From G965207345 sp965207345 (GTDB lineage: Bacteria > Pseudomonadota > Gammaproteobacteria > PS1 > Pseudothioglobaceae), in contig OZ242280.1 in the NCBI GenBank assembly GCA_965207345.1, forward strand, positions 434,001 through 498,000: a stretch of DNA of 64,000 bases. The letters run 5' to 3'. A model generated the notes under the pieces. It was given only the letters and a program-made list of their open reading frames with translations, was not told the origin of the DNA and did not search any database. Every line of letters begins with the position of its first letter. Within the stretch, counting starts at the first letter, position 1. The translations under genes and the position numbers were made by a program. Shown here piece after piece: positions 46,225 through 54,195 of the stretch.

Positions 46225-46896
46225 ATGAAGCAGGTAAATTTTATTGCACCGTCTATTTTATCAGCGGATTTTTCTAAACTAGGCGTAGAAGTAGATAGTG
46301 TTTTATCAGCAGGAGCGGACATTATCCATTTTGATGTAATGGATAATCACTATGTCCCAAATTTAACTATCGGGCCCCTGGTTTGCGAAGCACTAAAAAA
46401 TAATGGTGTTCGTGCGCCGATTGATGTTCATTTAATGGTTAGCCCTGTGGATAGAATTATTCCAGATTTTGCCAAAGCAGGTGCAAGTTATATTACTTTT
46501 CATCCAGAGGCAAGTGCCCATATTGATAGAACAATTAGTTTAATTAAAGACTCTGGCTGCAAAGCAGGGCTTGTATTTAATCCAGCAACGCCGCTTTCTT
46601 ATCTAGATTATGTGCTTGATAAAATAGATATGATTCTACTGATGTCAGTTAATCCTGGTTTTGGCGGACAGTCTTTTATTCCCTCTACCTTAAATAAATT
46701 AGAACAAGTACGCAAAATAATTGACAATAGTAATTTAGCTATTCGTCTGGAGATTGATGGCGGTGTCAAAGTTAGCAACATCCGTGAAATTGCTACCGCT
46801 GGTGCAGACACTTTTGTCGCAGGATCTGCGATCTTTAATACTAAAAATTATGCAAAAACCATCTCACAAATGCGCAGTGCGCTCGCTAAATCTTAA
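46225..46896 (+). CDS. rpe: Ribulose-phosphate 3-epimerase
   Basis: Rpe converts ribulose 5-phosphate to xylulose 5-phosphate in the pentose phosphate or Calvin cycle. Motifs on the TIM barrel: A-P-S-I-L-S-A-D-F (8-16), I-H-F-D-V-M-D-N-H near residue 34, D-V-H-L-M-V near 69, M-S-V-N-P-G-F-G-G-Q near 142 and E-I-D-G-G-V near 175; metal and catalytic residues are intact. At 223 residues it is of normal length. A hairpin after the stop (46918-46947) may end the plus-strand run. Confidence 0.97.
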   Translation: MKQVNFIAPSILSADFSKLGVEVDSVLSAGADIIHFDVMDNHYVPNLTIGPLVCEALKNNGVRAPIDVHLMVSPVDRIIPDFAKAGASYITFHPEASAHIDRTISLIKDSGCKAGLVFNPATPLSYLDYVLDKIDMILLMSVNPGFGGQSFIPSTLNKLEQVRKIIDNSNLAIRLEIDGGVKVSNIREIATAGADTFVAGSAIFNTKNYAKTISQMRSALAKS

Positions 46897-46917
46897 TATC
46901 CTAAAAATACTTAGTTG

Positions 46918-46947
46918 AGCTTATTTCACGAATAAGCTGATGCTTTT
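46918..46947 (+). terminator. Terminator-like hairpin after rpe
   Basis: AGCTTATT (46918-46925) and AATAAGCT (46931-46938) form a perfect 8-bp stem with loop TCACG. The following GATGCTTTT is only partly T-rich. It lies 22 bp past the rpe stop, at the end of the plus-strand gene run and before the oppositely oriented cassette. Confidence 0.5.
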
Positions 46948-47098
46948 GACGCAAAAAAATACTAGAATTTAAGGATTGATAAATTATTTGTTAATATAAA
47001 GAATGATTCAGCACAAGGTAGTATTTTTAATGGGGACGAGAAGATTACAGTGGATTTAAAGTCAATAGCCTATGTTTGACACGGTGGTAGTCATGGTA

Positions 47099-48151
47099 TC
47101 ATGGCAATTCGTGCGGGAACAGTCGCACCTCAGTGTGGAGTATTTTAGCAAGCGTGGTAGTATAACATTGCAGTTCGCGATGTAAATTTTTTGCGCTCGG
47201 TGCTTGTAGCCACGGTGATGCGAGCAACACTTCCACATGATATTTTGATTCGCCACGCACACCGACATTTTTTATCGGCGGGCAGGACAAAAACCACGCA
47301 TCACGCAGATGCTTTTCTTTCAATTTCTGGTATTTTTTGCCGACGGAGTTTTCTGGATTTAAATTCAGCACAAATAAAATAACTGTTGCATATTTAGAAA
47401 CGCGCGCGATTTTAGGGATGATTTTTTTTGTGTCATCAGCCTTCACTTCGCGAGGAAGAAAATCGCCAAACGGATCAATTAAAACCACTTCTCCTTCGCG
47501 CGCACAATCTAAAATAGAATAGCCGTCCCGTGCGTTAAATCTATCTCGCTTTAATTCTTGCAACCCGTAAGCAAGCAATAATTGTCTGGTTTCTTTTTTA
47601 TGGTCGGATACAAAAACTTTGTCTGCTTGGTTGGGTGCATTTTTAATAGCACGGCGAGCGAGAAAACTGCTACCGTAATAGCAACCCTTGGCTATTTCCA
47701 CCTGTATATCAAGCAAAGCAGAGTTACGCAATTTTTGCACGCGTTCAATGACAAGCGGCGAAACACAGTGGACTGGAAATCCACCGAAGGGGTCCAGGAA
47801 GATGATAGCGTCGCTGACTTCGCCATGCCAACGCAACAACTCGGCAAGCAGTCCGTGTTTCAACAAACCTCCGACGTTACCGGCATCGTATAACAAGTTA
47901 TTTGCACTCATTTTTCTAAAAAGATGAGCGGTTATACCTTTATATTCATCTTTTCGTTTTTCTGGATCATTCCCGCGCAGAGCTTTGCACCTATGTCCCG
48001 CATGCGCATCCCAACCGTATGGCCATGTGCTATATTCAAAGTTAGCGCACACTGGACAAATTATTTCTTTCCCAACAACAGCATCCACGTGCAAGTTCAT
48101 TGGGTTTACGATTGCACCATCTTCATTTTTGACCGGCAATACTTTTTCCAT
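47099..48151 (-). CDS. Methyltransferase-fold protein, RlmJ/TcmP-like, with N-terminal zinc-finger-like domain
   Basis: The 350-residue protein begins with C-P-V-C and a following W-D-A-H-A-G-H-R-C segment (~35-60), a likely zinc site. The C-terminal part reads like a Rossmann methyltransferase of the RlmJ or TcmP group: D-A-G-N-V-G-G-L-L-K-H, F-L-D-P-F-G-G, Y-G-S-S-F-L-A-R-R and V-L-I-D-P-F-G-D. The catalytic D-P-P-Y of RlmJ is replaced by D-P-F-G, so activity is uncertain. ATG at 48151 is chosen because it lies 7 bp after the stop of a small ORF; an in-frame ATG at 48178 is the alternative. G+C is higher than around it (31 of 60 bases at 47761-47820), suggesting transfer. Confidence 0.6.
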   Translation of the reverse strand: MEKVLPVKNEDGAIVNPMNLHVDAVVGKEIICPVCANFEYSTWPYGWDAHAGHRCKALRGNDPEKRKDEYKGITAHLFRKMSANNLLYDAGNVGGLLKHGLLAELLRWHGEVSDAIIFLDPFGGFPVHCVSPLVIERVQKLRNSALLDIQVEIAKGCYYGSSFLARRAIKNAPNQADKVFVSDHKKETRQLLLAYGLQELKRDRFNARDGYSILDCAREGEVVLIDPFGDFLPREVKADDTKKIIPKIARVSKYATVILFVLNLNPENSVGKKYQKLKEKHLRDAWFLSCPPIKNVGVRGESKYHVEVLLASPWLQAPSAKNLHRELQCYTTTLAKILHTEVRLFPHELP

Positions 48152-48158
48152 CGCCCGA

Positions 48159-48308
48159 TTATAGCATATGCACCTCATCGCACTGGTTGGAATACGTGAG
48201 TTTCCCTTTCTTTTTCATGATGCCACTCACAGCCTCATCAGAAACATCGTACATTTTTTGAGAGTTCTTAAAATATATGAAACCTCCATTTGTCTTAGGT
48301 TGTTTCAT
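48159..48308 (-). CDS. Small protein of unknown function (49 aa), upstream of the methyltransferase-like gene
   Basis: ATG at 48308 has AAGGA eight bases upstream, and the TAA stop at 48161-48159 is 7 bp before the methyltransferase-like start, so the pair looks like an operon. The peptide begins M-K-Q-P-K-T-N-G-G-F-I-Y-F and is basic (many Lys) with one cysteine; there is no membrane segment. The M-Y-D-V-S-D-E-A-V and G-K-L-T-Y-S segments suggest a compact folded domain. I do not recognise a family. It may be an accessory or antidote to its partner, but that is speculation. Confidence 0.6.
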   Translation of the reverse strand: MKQPKTNGGFIYFKNSQKMYDVSDEAVSGIMKKKGKLTYSNQCDEVHML

Positions 48309-48410
48309 CGCTCCATTCCTTTAATCAACTCCTTATATACAAACCTTTCCCAAACATGACAATTGAAAATTCTTGGAATATCTTTAAATTTTAATTTACA
48401 AAATTTTACA

Positions 48411-49400
48411 CTAAACACTTTTTTCCTTTTCTAACCAACCAACAAGTCCTTTAGTAAAAATCTCCAAATCACCTTTTAAAAGCTGCCACTGCATCTTTTT
48501 AGTTAAAGCACAGCCATTTTGGTTTGCAATCTCAAATAAGTGTGCGAATAAATCATCTGTAATATATGAACTGGGTTTCCTTTTATGCGCGTGTTTTTTT
48601 GCCGTGCTGGCAAAAAAATCTATTTCACGTTTTAGTTTTCCAGCAATTTCTTTTGACATTTTAATGGCGTTAAAATGCGTCAAATAAGCGCGTCTTGGTT
48701 TGTGGCACATAAGTTTATCAATAGTGATTTTCCAGCGCTCTGGTTCAAATTGGTTAGGCGAAGTGGGTGGAAAAATAATAATACCATTTTTGCTATCAAA
48801 CTCACGATAACTAACCCCTAAAGTATCTCCACTAAATATACCCTCTGAGCGCTTATCCCAAATACAAATATGATGTTTAGCATGTCCGGGAGTATCAATT
48901 AATTTAAGTGCTCTATCGCCGAGCATTATAATCTCACCATCTTTAGCAATAAGAACGCGATTTTCATCTATAGGAATGATGTCGCCCAAATTTTTTTTAA
49001 AAAAGCTCTGTCCATAAACACTGATAGCGCTTGATTTAAGTTTTTTAGGATTGATAAGATGCGAAGCCCCTCTCTCGTGCACAACGAGTTTAGCTTGAGG
49101 CAAATATGTCAACAATTTACCTGCACCGCCTGAGTGGTCTAAGTGAACATGTGTGGCAATCACATAAGCAACTTGCGCAGGCGCAATTTTTTTTATTTTA
49201 AGTACGCCGAGCAGTCTCGGCACTGATAAATAACTACCTGTATCAACAAAGGCAACAGAGTTTTTAGAATTTACACAATTGCTAAAACGACTAATATTTT
49301 CAGAGCAGACTAAATAACTTGCGGTAAAATTACTCCTGATGTGCCCAGTGTCGATGCAAATAATATCATACGCTAAATCCTTATAACTATTATTTATCAT
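48411..49400 (-). CDS. Metallo-beta-lactamase-fold hydrolase
   Basis: The 329-residue protein has the MBL motif T-H-V-H-L-D-H-S-G-G near residue 83, D-T-P-G-H-A-K-H-H near 168, F-S-G-D-T-L near 190 and a late T-H-F at about 242, giving all expected metal ligands. A ~60-residue C-terminal helical extension (rich in Lys) follows the MBL domain. The front D-T-G-S-Y-L-S segment with the C-terminal extension resembles the MBL hydrolases annotated near DUF302 genes in sulfur-oxidisers, but I cannot name a substrate. It lies 52 bp downstream of the DUF302 gene on the same strand. Confidence 0.8.
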   Translation of the reverse strand: MINNSYKDLAYDIICIDTGHIRSNFTASYLVCSENISRFSNCVNSKNSVAFVDTGSYLSVPRLLGVLKIKKIAPAQVAYVIATHVHLDHSGGAGKLLTYLPQAKLVVHERGASHLINPKKLKSSAISVYGQSFFKKNLGDIIPIDENRVLIAKDGEIIMLGDRALKLIDTPGHAKHHICIWDKRSEGIFSGDTLGVSYREFDSKNGIIIFPPTSPNQFEPERWKITIDKLMCHKPRRAYLTHFNAIKMSKEIAGKLKREIDFFASTAKKHAHKRKPSSYITDDLFAHLFEIANQNGCALTKKMQWQLLKGDLEIFTKGLVGWLEKEKSV

Positions 49401-49451
49401 CTATCTAAAACAACTTATTGTTATAGCTTTTATTTATGGGCAAATTAACAA

Positions 49452-50225
49452 TCAAAAATCACCCTGTGCCCCTCTGTCCATAATAGTATAAATGGTTTTG
49501 CGCACTTGTAATGCTGTTTCTTGCAGATGCACTGGCAATGGTTTACCGCCATAAATCATCAAGTTCATATCAAGCGTATAGAGCCAATGTTTGCCTTTTT
49601 TATCCTCAATAAGGGCAATACGACAAGGCAAATAAGCACCAAACGCATCAGAGTAATCTACCATTTCCATTGCTGTTCTGGGAGAGCAATATTGAAAAAT
49701 TTTAAGATAGCGTTGCTTTTTGCCTGTTTGTTTTTCTACCTGCTCAGATAATGGCAAAATACCAACCTCCCTAATCCCTCTCTCAGTAGCAATACTTGCC
49801 ATCGCTTCTTCTACTTCACTAAGCTTAACATCATCTGCTATTTTTACTCTGCGAATGCTTGCCATAGCAATATCACCAGTTTCCAGCAACCTGTCTGCCA
49901 TATTCATATAAACAGATAATGCTTTCTCATGAAAAGAAGGTGCAGCTTCCAGCAACCTGCCTGCCATATTCATATAAATAGATAATGCTTTCTCATGAAA
50001 AGAAGGTGCGGCTTCCAGCAACCTGCTTGCCATAGCAATATCACCAGTTTCCAGCAACCCGCCTGCCATATTCATATAAACAGATAATGCTTTCTCATGA
50101 AAAGAAGGTGCAGCGATAAATTTACTTACAAGTCCATAATTCATTTGTAAGTAAGTCATAAGTAGAATGCTCAAAAAACCAACAAATAATAGAAGCCATT
50201 TAATTATCTTTAATACTGTAGCCAT
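49452..50225 (-). CDS. Membrane-anchored DUF302 protein with TPR-like repeat insertion
   Basis: An N-terminal membrane segment (~8-26) is followed by a repeat region (~35-125) and a DUF302 domain (~130-257). The latter has the family pattern F-G-A-Y-L-P-C-R-I-A-L-I-E-D and W-L-Y-T-L-D-M-N ending in G-A-Q-G-D-F. The repeats carry S-F-H-E-K-A-L-S-V-Y-M-N-M-A and L-L-E-T-G-D-I-A-M-A-S, a 34-residue unit with TPR-like helix pattern; one copy is shortened to 22. DUF302 proteins are common in sulfur-oxidising bacteria and occur in the periplasm; their role is unclear. ATG at 50225. A perfect dyad lies 33 bp upstream. Confidence 0.82.
   Translation of the reverse strand: MATVLKIIKWLLLFVGFLSILLMTYLQMNYGLVSKFIAAPSFHEKALSVYMNMAGGLLETGDIAMASRLLEAAPSFHEKALSIYMNMAGRLLEAAPSFHEKALSVYMNMADRLLETGDIAMASIRRVKIADDVKLSEVEEAMASIATERGIREVGILPLSEQVEKQTGKKQRYLKIFQYCSPRTAMEMVDYSDAFGAYLPCRIALIEDKKGKHWLYTLDMNLMIYGGKPLPVHLQETALQVRKTIYTIMDRGAQGDF
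49860..50113 (-). repeat. In-frame direct repeats inside the DUF302 gene
   Basis: The core beginning GCCATATTCATATAAA recurs at 49897, 49963 and 50065, spacings of 66 and 102 bp, and GCCATAGCAATATCACCAG recurs at 49861 and 50030. The 102-bp unit codes 34 residues; the 66-bp copy is the same unit with 36 bp removed. Near-identical copies point to recent slippage or unequal recombination. Confidence 0.85.
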
Positions 50226-50257
50226 AAAGTATCCTTAACTTTTTATTAAATATTACA

Positions 50258-50273
50258 GCACTAGTGCCACTAG
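50258..50273. promoter_or_regulatory. Palindrome upstream of the DUF302 gene
   Basis: GCACTAGTGC (50258-50267) is a perfect 10-bp palindrome, and CTAGTG (50261-50266) repeats inverted as CACTAG (50268-50273). On the minus strand it lies just before a TAATAT -10-like box and 33-48 bp ahead of the start codon. The position suits an operator, but no regulator is known. Confidence 0.3.
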
Positions 50274-50384
50274 CAGGCTGATTTTACCATAAGAAAAAAC
50301 GCAAAAATTTACTATATTAAGCCCTTAACATAAGTCTCTAATACTAGTTTTAAAAAGCACTTAAAATTTAGATATATTATTTTC

Positions 50385-53021
50385 TCAGTGAATTAAGTCA
50401 CGTACACTAGCCAATGCAGATTTTAATTTGTGCACATCACCGCCACCACCTTGTGCCATATCTACTCTACCGCCACCTTTGGCACCAATCTTTTCAGCAA
50501 CTGCATTTAGAATATCACTAGCTGAATAAGTGTTTGCCAAAATTTTACTCACGCGGCTAATCAAATGAACATCATCTCCCTCAACACTTGCTAACATAAT
50601 AATACCACGTTTAAGACGCTGACTTAATCTATCAGTTAATACGCGTAAATCTTTTATTTTAATATTGTCAATACGTGCAACTAATAACTTTATTTCACCA
50701 ATTTTCTCTGTGTTAATAATTTTTACCGCATCTATCAAATCATCGCTTTTTGCACTCGTAAGTTTTTTCTCAAATACCAGCAGTTTTTTCTCCAATTTTT
50801 TTTGAGTATCTATCATTTTTTTAACTTTATCTGCAACCTTATTTGGAGCAGATTTTAGATGATAGGCAGCTTCGTGTAATTGCTTTGCTAAAACTTTATC
50901 ATACTCATAAGCACAATGGGCAGTGATGGCTTCAATACGACGAACACCCATTGCTACAGCGCTTTGTGATACGATTCTAAATGAGCCAATATCTCCGAGT
51001 ACTTCTACGTGTGTGCCACCACATAACTCAACCGAGAAATCATTTTTACCCATGGAAAGCACACGCACCGTATCGTTGTATTGCTCTCCAAATAATGCCA
51101 AAGCGCCTTTTTTCTTTGCAGCATCAAGCGACATAATGTCGGTATATACTGTGGTGTTAGTCAAAATCTTGTAGTTAACCATCTCTTCAATTTTATCTAA
51201 ATCAGACTGGAGTACCACGTCGTTGTAGGCAAAATCAAAGCGCAATTTATTCTCATCAACAAGCGATCCTTTTTGTAGCACATTTTCGCCGAGCACCTCT
51301 CTAAGCGCTGCATGCAACAGATGTGTAGCAGAATGATTTCTAGCAATATTTTTACGCCTATTCTTATCAATTCTCCCTATAACAACATCACCAGGGCGTA
51401 AATCACCTGCTAGTAATTTTCCATAATGCTCAAAAGCACCAGAAGACTGTTTTTGTGTGTCAGTAACTGCAAATGTCGCTACATCATTTACTAAATATCC
51501 TGTATCGCCAACCTGTCCACCCGATTGCGGATAAAAGACACTTTCCTTAAGCACGATAACTCCCTTATCTCTTTCTTTAATTACACGGATTAAACTACCA
51601 TTTTGAATAATATTTTCTATCTTACTACGGTGCTGTTTTTTCTCATAACCTAAGAATCTTGTCGACTGATCAAACGTAATTTGTGCATTTTGCGTAAAAT
51701 TTCCCGCCATCCTTGACTTAATTTTTTGTCTTGTCATTTGTACTTCAAAACCTACCATGTCAATCTTCAAGCCGTGTTCTCTTGCAATATCAGCACTTAA
51801 ATCAGGTGGAAAACCATAAGTATCATATAACTTAAAAATCAACGCCCCACTTAAAACTTTTTCTTTCTGCAAACCAATATTTTTTTGCCCTGCCGTATTT
51901 TTCTGTATTTTAACTTCTGATTCTAAAATTTCCAATCCCTGACTAAGTGTTTTTAAAAAACTCTTCTCTTCCTGCCTCAGCACTTCTTCAATATGTGCCT
52001 GTTGCTTTTTAAGCTCAGGATAGGCATTAAACATTTTTTGCACCACGAAGGGTGTTAAACGATAGAAAAAAATTTGATTTATGCCAATTTTGTGACCATG
52101 ACGGACAGCACGGCGGATGATACGTCTTAATACATAACAACGTCCCTCATTATCGGGCAAAACGCCGTCTGCAATTAAAAATACGCTAGAACGGATATGA
52201 TCAGCAATTACACGTACAGAGCTATGCTCAGGCTTGACACTTGCTAATTTAATAATAAAACGTATAATTGGCGAAAATAAATCAGTATCATAGTTATTAT
52301 GCACACCTTGCATCACCGCAGTAATACGTTCAAGTCCCATTCCTGTGTCAACGCAAGGTTTTTTCAGCGGTTTCAAGTGTCCATCTGTCTTGCGGTCAAA
52401 CTGCGTAAATACTAAATTCCAAACCTCAATAAAACGATCGCCATCTCCATCAGCATGTCCCGGCGGACCACCTGCAACTTGCGGACCATGATCGTAAAAT
52501 ATCTCTGAACAAGGCCCACAAGGTCCACTCTCGCCCATTGCCCAAAAATTGTCCTTAGCGCCTAAACGAGAAATGCGTGTCTTAGGAAAACCAATTTCTT
52601 CTATCCAAATACGCTCGGCTTCATCATCATCTTCATAAACGCTCACCCAAAATTTATCAACGGGCAAATTGAGCTCTTTTGTTAAAAAAACCCAAGCGTA
52701 ACGAATGGCTTCTTTTTTAAAATAATCACCAAAACTAAAATTTCCCAGCATTTCAAAAAAAGTATGATGCCTTGTAGTATAGCCAACATTTTCTAAATCA
52801 TTATGCTTACCACCAGCACGCACACAACGCTGAGCAGAAACTGCACGCATATAAGGTCTTTTTTCTACTCCGCTAAAGACATTTTTAAAAGGCACCATGC
52901 CTGCATTCACAAATAATAAACTTTTATCACTGCGCGGTATTAATGAAACACTAGACTCTCTAGTATGTGCTAATTTTTCAAAATAATGTAAAAATTTTTC
53001 TCTAATCTCGTCTGCTTTCAT
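50385..53021 (-). CDS. alaS: Alanyl-tRNA synthetase
   Basis: AlaS charges and edits tRNA-Ala. The catalytic core has R-H-H-T-F-F-E-M-L-G-N-F-S-F-G-D-Y-F (from residue ~85) and G-M-G-L-E-R. The editing domain has H-S-A-T-H-L-L-H-A-A-L near residue 565 and C-G-G-T-H-V near 665, the four zinc ligands. The C-Ala domain closes with G-G-G-R-x-D-M-A-Q-G-G-G. At 878 residues it is full length. ATG at 53021; the gene stands alone, with the DUF302 gene 159 bp downstream. Confidence 0.98.
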   Translation of the reverse strand: MKADEIREKFLHYFEKLAHTRESSVSLIPRSDKSLLFVNAGMVPFKNVFSGVEKRPYMRAVSAQRCVRAGGKHNDLENVGYTTRHHTFFEMLGNFSFGDYFKKEAIRYAWVFLTKELNLPVDKFWVSVYEDDDEAERIWIEEIGFPKTRISRLGAKDNFWAMGESGPCGPCSEIFYDHGPQVAGGPPGHADGDGDRFIEVWNLVFTQFDRKTDGHLKPLKKPCVDTGMGLERITAVMQGVHNNYDTDLFSPIIRFIIKLASVKPEHSSVRVIADHIRSSVFLIADGVLPDNEGRCYVLRRIIRRAVRHGHKIGINQIFFYRLTPFVVQKMFNAYPELKKQQAHIEEVLRQEEKSFLKTLSQGLEILESEVKIQKNTAGQKNIGLQKEKVLSGALIFKLYDTYGFPPDLSADIAREHGLKIDMVGFEVQMTRQKIKSRMAGNFTQNAQITFDQSTRFLGYEKKQHRSKIENIIQNGSLIRVIKERDKGVIVLKESVFYPQSGGQVGDTGYLVNDVATFAVTDTQKQSSGAFEHYGKLLAGDLRPGDVVIGRIDKNRRKNIARNHSATHLLHAALREVLGENVLQKGSLVDENKLRFDFAYNDVVLQSDLDKIEEMVNYKILTNTTVYTDIMSLDAAKKKGALALFGEQYNDTVRVLSMGKNDFSVELCGGTHVEVLGDIGSFRIVSQSAVAMGVRRIEAITAHCAYEYDKVLAKQLHEAAYHLKSAPNKVADKVKKMIDTQKKLEKKLLVFEKKLTSAKSDDLIDAVKIINTEKIGEIKLLVARIDNIKIKDLRVLTDRLSQRLKRGIIMLASVEGDDVHLISRVSKILANTYSASDILNAVAEKIGAKGGGRVDMAQGGGGDVHKLKSALASVRDLIH

Positions 53022-53172
53022 CAGCGTATTTGAAAGTCAATTATGATAAATATGAGCACATTATACAACGATTTTTATATGATAATTCTACACTCTAATC
53101 CTACCAGATATTCCATAGGAAACTTTAATTATTACCATATTAACATTTTTTGTAGAAAAATGACTTACAAAT

Positions 53173-53191
53173 GCGAATGATAATAAGTATT
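53173..53191 (+). promoter_or_regulatory. Fur-box-like site ahead of a pseudogene
   Basis: GCGAATGATAATAAGTATT matches the 19-bp Fur consensus (GATAATGATAATCATTATC) at 14 positions, including the unbroken AATGATAAT core. It lies 36 bp upstream of a decayed gene that still has a good ribosome-binding site. Iron control is plausible for a former haem protein. By-chance matches occur in AT-rich DNA. Confidence 0.4.
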
Positions 53192-53227
53192 ACTCGCTTT
53201 TTATAAAGCTAAAAAAGGATAATTTAT

Positions 53228-53546
53228 ATGCACAAGCTAGGTTTGTCTATAGATGAAAATAATCTAACACTTAGTAAGTTTTATGTCCATGGAGTGGAGG
53301 AAGTAATAAAGGAATTAGAGAGGTTTGGACAATACAATAATTTAATATTGCACAAATAGTTAAAGCATTTTTAACACCAAATATTCATCAACTAGAGCAC
53401 ACTCTAAAGAAAGAGCCGAGCAAATTTATAATGCTTACCAAAATATTATTAATCAATGCAACGCTTGCTATAAAACAACAAAGCATGGTTATATACACAT
53501 TAAGTTTGATAAGACACAGCCTTATTTACAAAAATTTTCGCGATAA
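53228..53546 (+). pseudogene. Frameshifted remnant of a cytochrome c-like protein
   Basis: Three frames carry successive parts of one protein. ATG 53228 (AAGGA eight bases upstream) gives M-H-K-L-G-L-S-I and K-F-Y-V-H-G-V-E-E-V to about 53340. A second frame continues with N-I-A-Q-I-V-K-A-F-L-T-P-N-I-H-Q to about 53395. A third continues with S-K-E-R-A-E-Q-I-Y-N-A-Y and C-N-A-C-Y-K-T-T-K-H-G-Y to the stop at 53544. The C-N-A-C-Y segment aligns with a C-N-A-C-H haem-binding motif I recall from small periplasmic proteins with a K-F-Y-x-H-E-x-E-E start; its histidine is replaced by tyrosine. At least two frameshifts plus loss of the haem ligand indicate decay. Confidence 0.5.
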
Positions 53547-53577
53547 ATAATTTACGTGCTTAGACAATTAAAAGATA

Positions 53578-54189
53578 TTAATTTAAAAAATCAACCTTAC
53601 CAGCACCTTCTCTAACCAACTTAGGGTGATTGCTAGATAAATCAATCACAGTGCTTGGACTGTATGGGCAGTAACCGCTATCTACAACCCCGTCAACCTG
53701 TTTGCCAATATGGTTAATTATTGTATCTGCATCGCAAAAACTTAAGCCTTGGAGTTTGAGAGAAATACTCATTAACGGCGCGTCCAATTTAAGAAATAAT
53801 GCTTTTAGAAAAAAATGTGGCGAAATACGAATACCAATCGTTTTACGCTTTGGGTGTAGTAGACGATTTGGCACTTCTTTTGTTGCAGGTAAAATGAAGG
53901 TGTAATGCCCGGGGAGTGTTTTTTTGAGTAATCTAAAATTAATATTGCTCAGTATTGCGTAATCGCTGATGTGAGATAAGTCGCGCAACATCAGAGTAAA
54001 ATAATGATGCTCATCCAATTTGCGAATAAGACGAATACGCTTGAGTCCAGATTTGTTGCAAAGCGCACAACCGAGTGCATAACCAGAATCACTGGGATAA
54101 ACGAATACACCACCTTCTTCTATTATATGCACAAGCTGTGCGATAAGGTGTTTTTGCGGATTTTTGGGGTGTATATTAAACTTTAACAC
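53578..54189 (-). CDS. yciO: YciO-type YrdC-domain protein (Sua5/YciO/YrdC family)
   Basis: The 203-residue protein aligns by eye over its whole length with E. coli YciO: V-Y-P-S-D-S-G-Y-A-L-G-C near residue 30, L-I-R-K-L-D-E-H-H-Y-F-T-L-M near 53, G-H-Y-T-F-I-L-P-A-T-K-E-V-P near 94, K-R-K-T-I-G-I-R near 114, and a closing S-T-V-I-D-L and V-R-E-G-A-G. YrdC/Sua5 relatives make threonylcarbamoyl-AMP for the t6A tRNA base; YciO's own role is less clear. The start is GTG at 54189, only six bases after the sucD stop, so it is probably translated from the sucCD message. Confidence 0.88.
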   Translation of the reverse strand: MLKFNIHPKNPQKHLIAQLVHIIEEGGVFVYPSDSGYALGCALCNKSGLKRIRLIRKLDEHHYFTLMLRDLSHISDYAILSNINFRLLKKTLPGHYTFILPATKEVPNRLLHPKRKTIGIRISPHFFLKALFLKLDAPLMSISLKLQGLSFCDADTIINHIGKQVDGVVDSGYCPYSPSTVIDLSSNHPKLVREGAGKVDFLN

Positions 54190-54195
54190 AGGTAT

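Noticed and set aside
47191..48359. Several plus-strand ORFs of 61-103 codons
   Set aside because: They lie opposite the methyltransferase-like gene and its small partner, are low in conserved-looking motifs and carry no good start.
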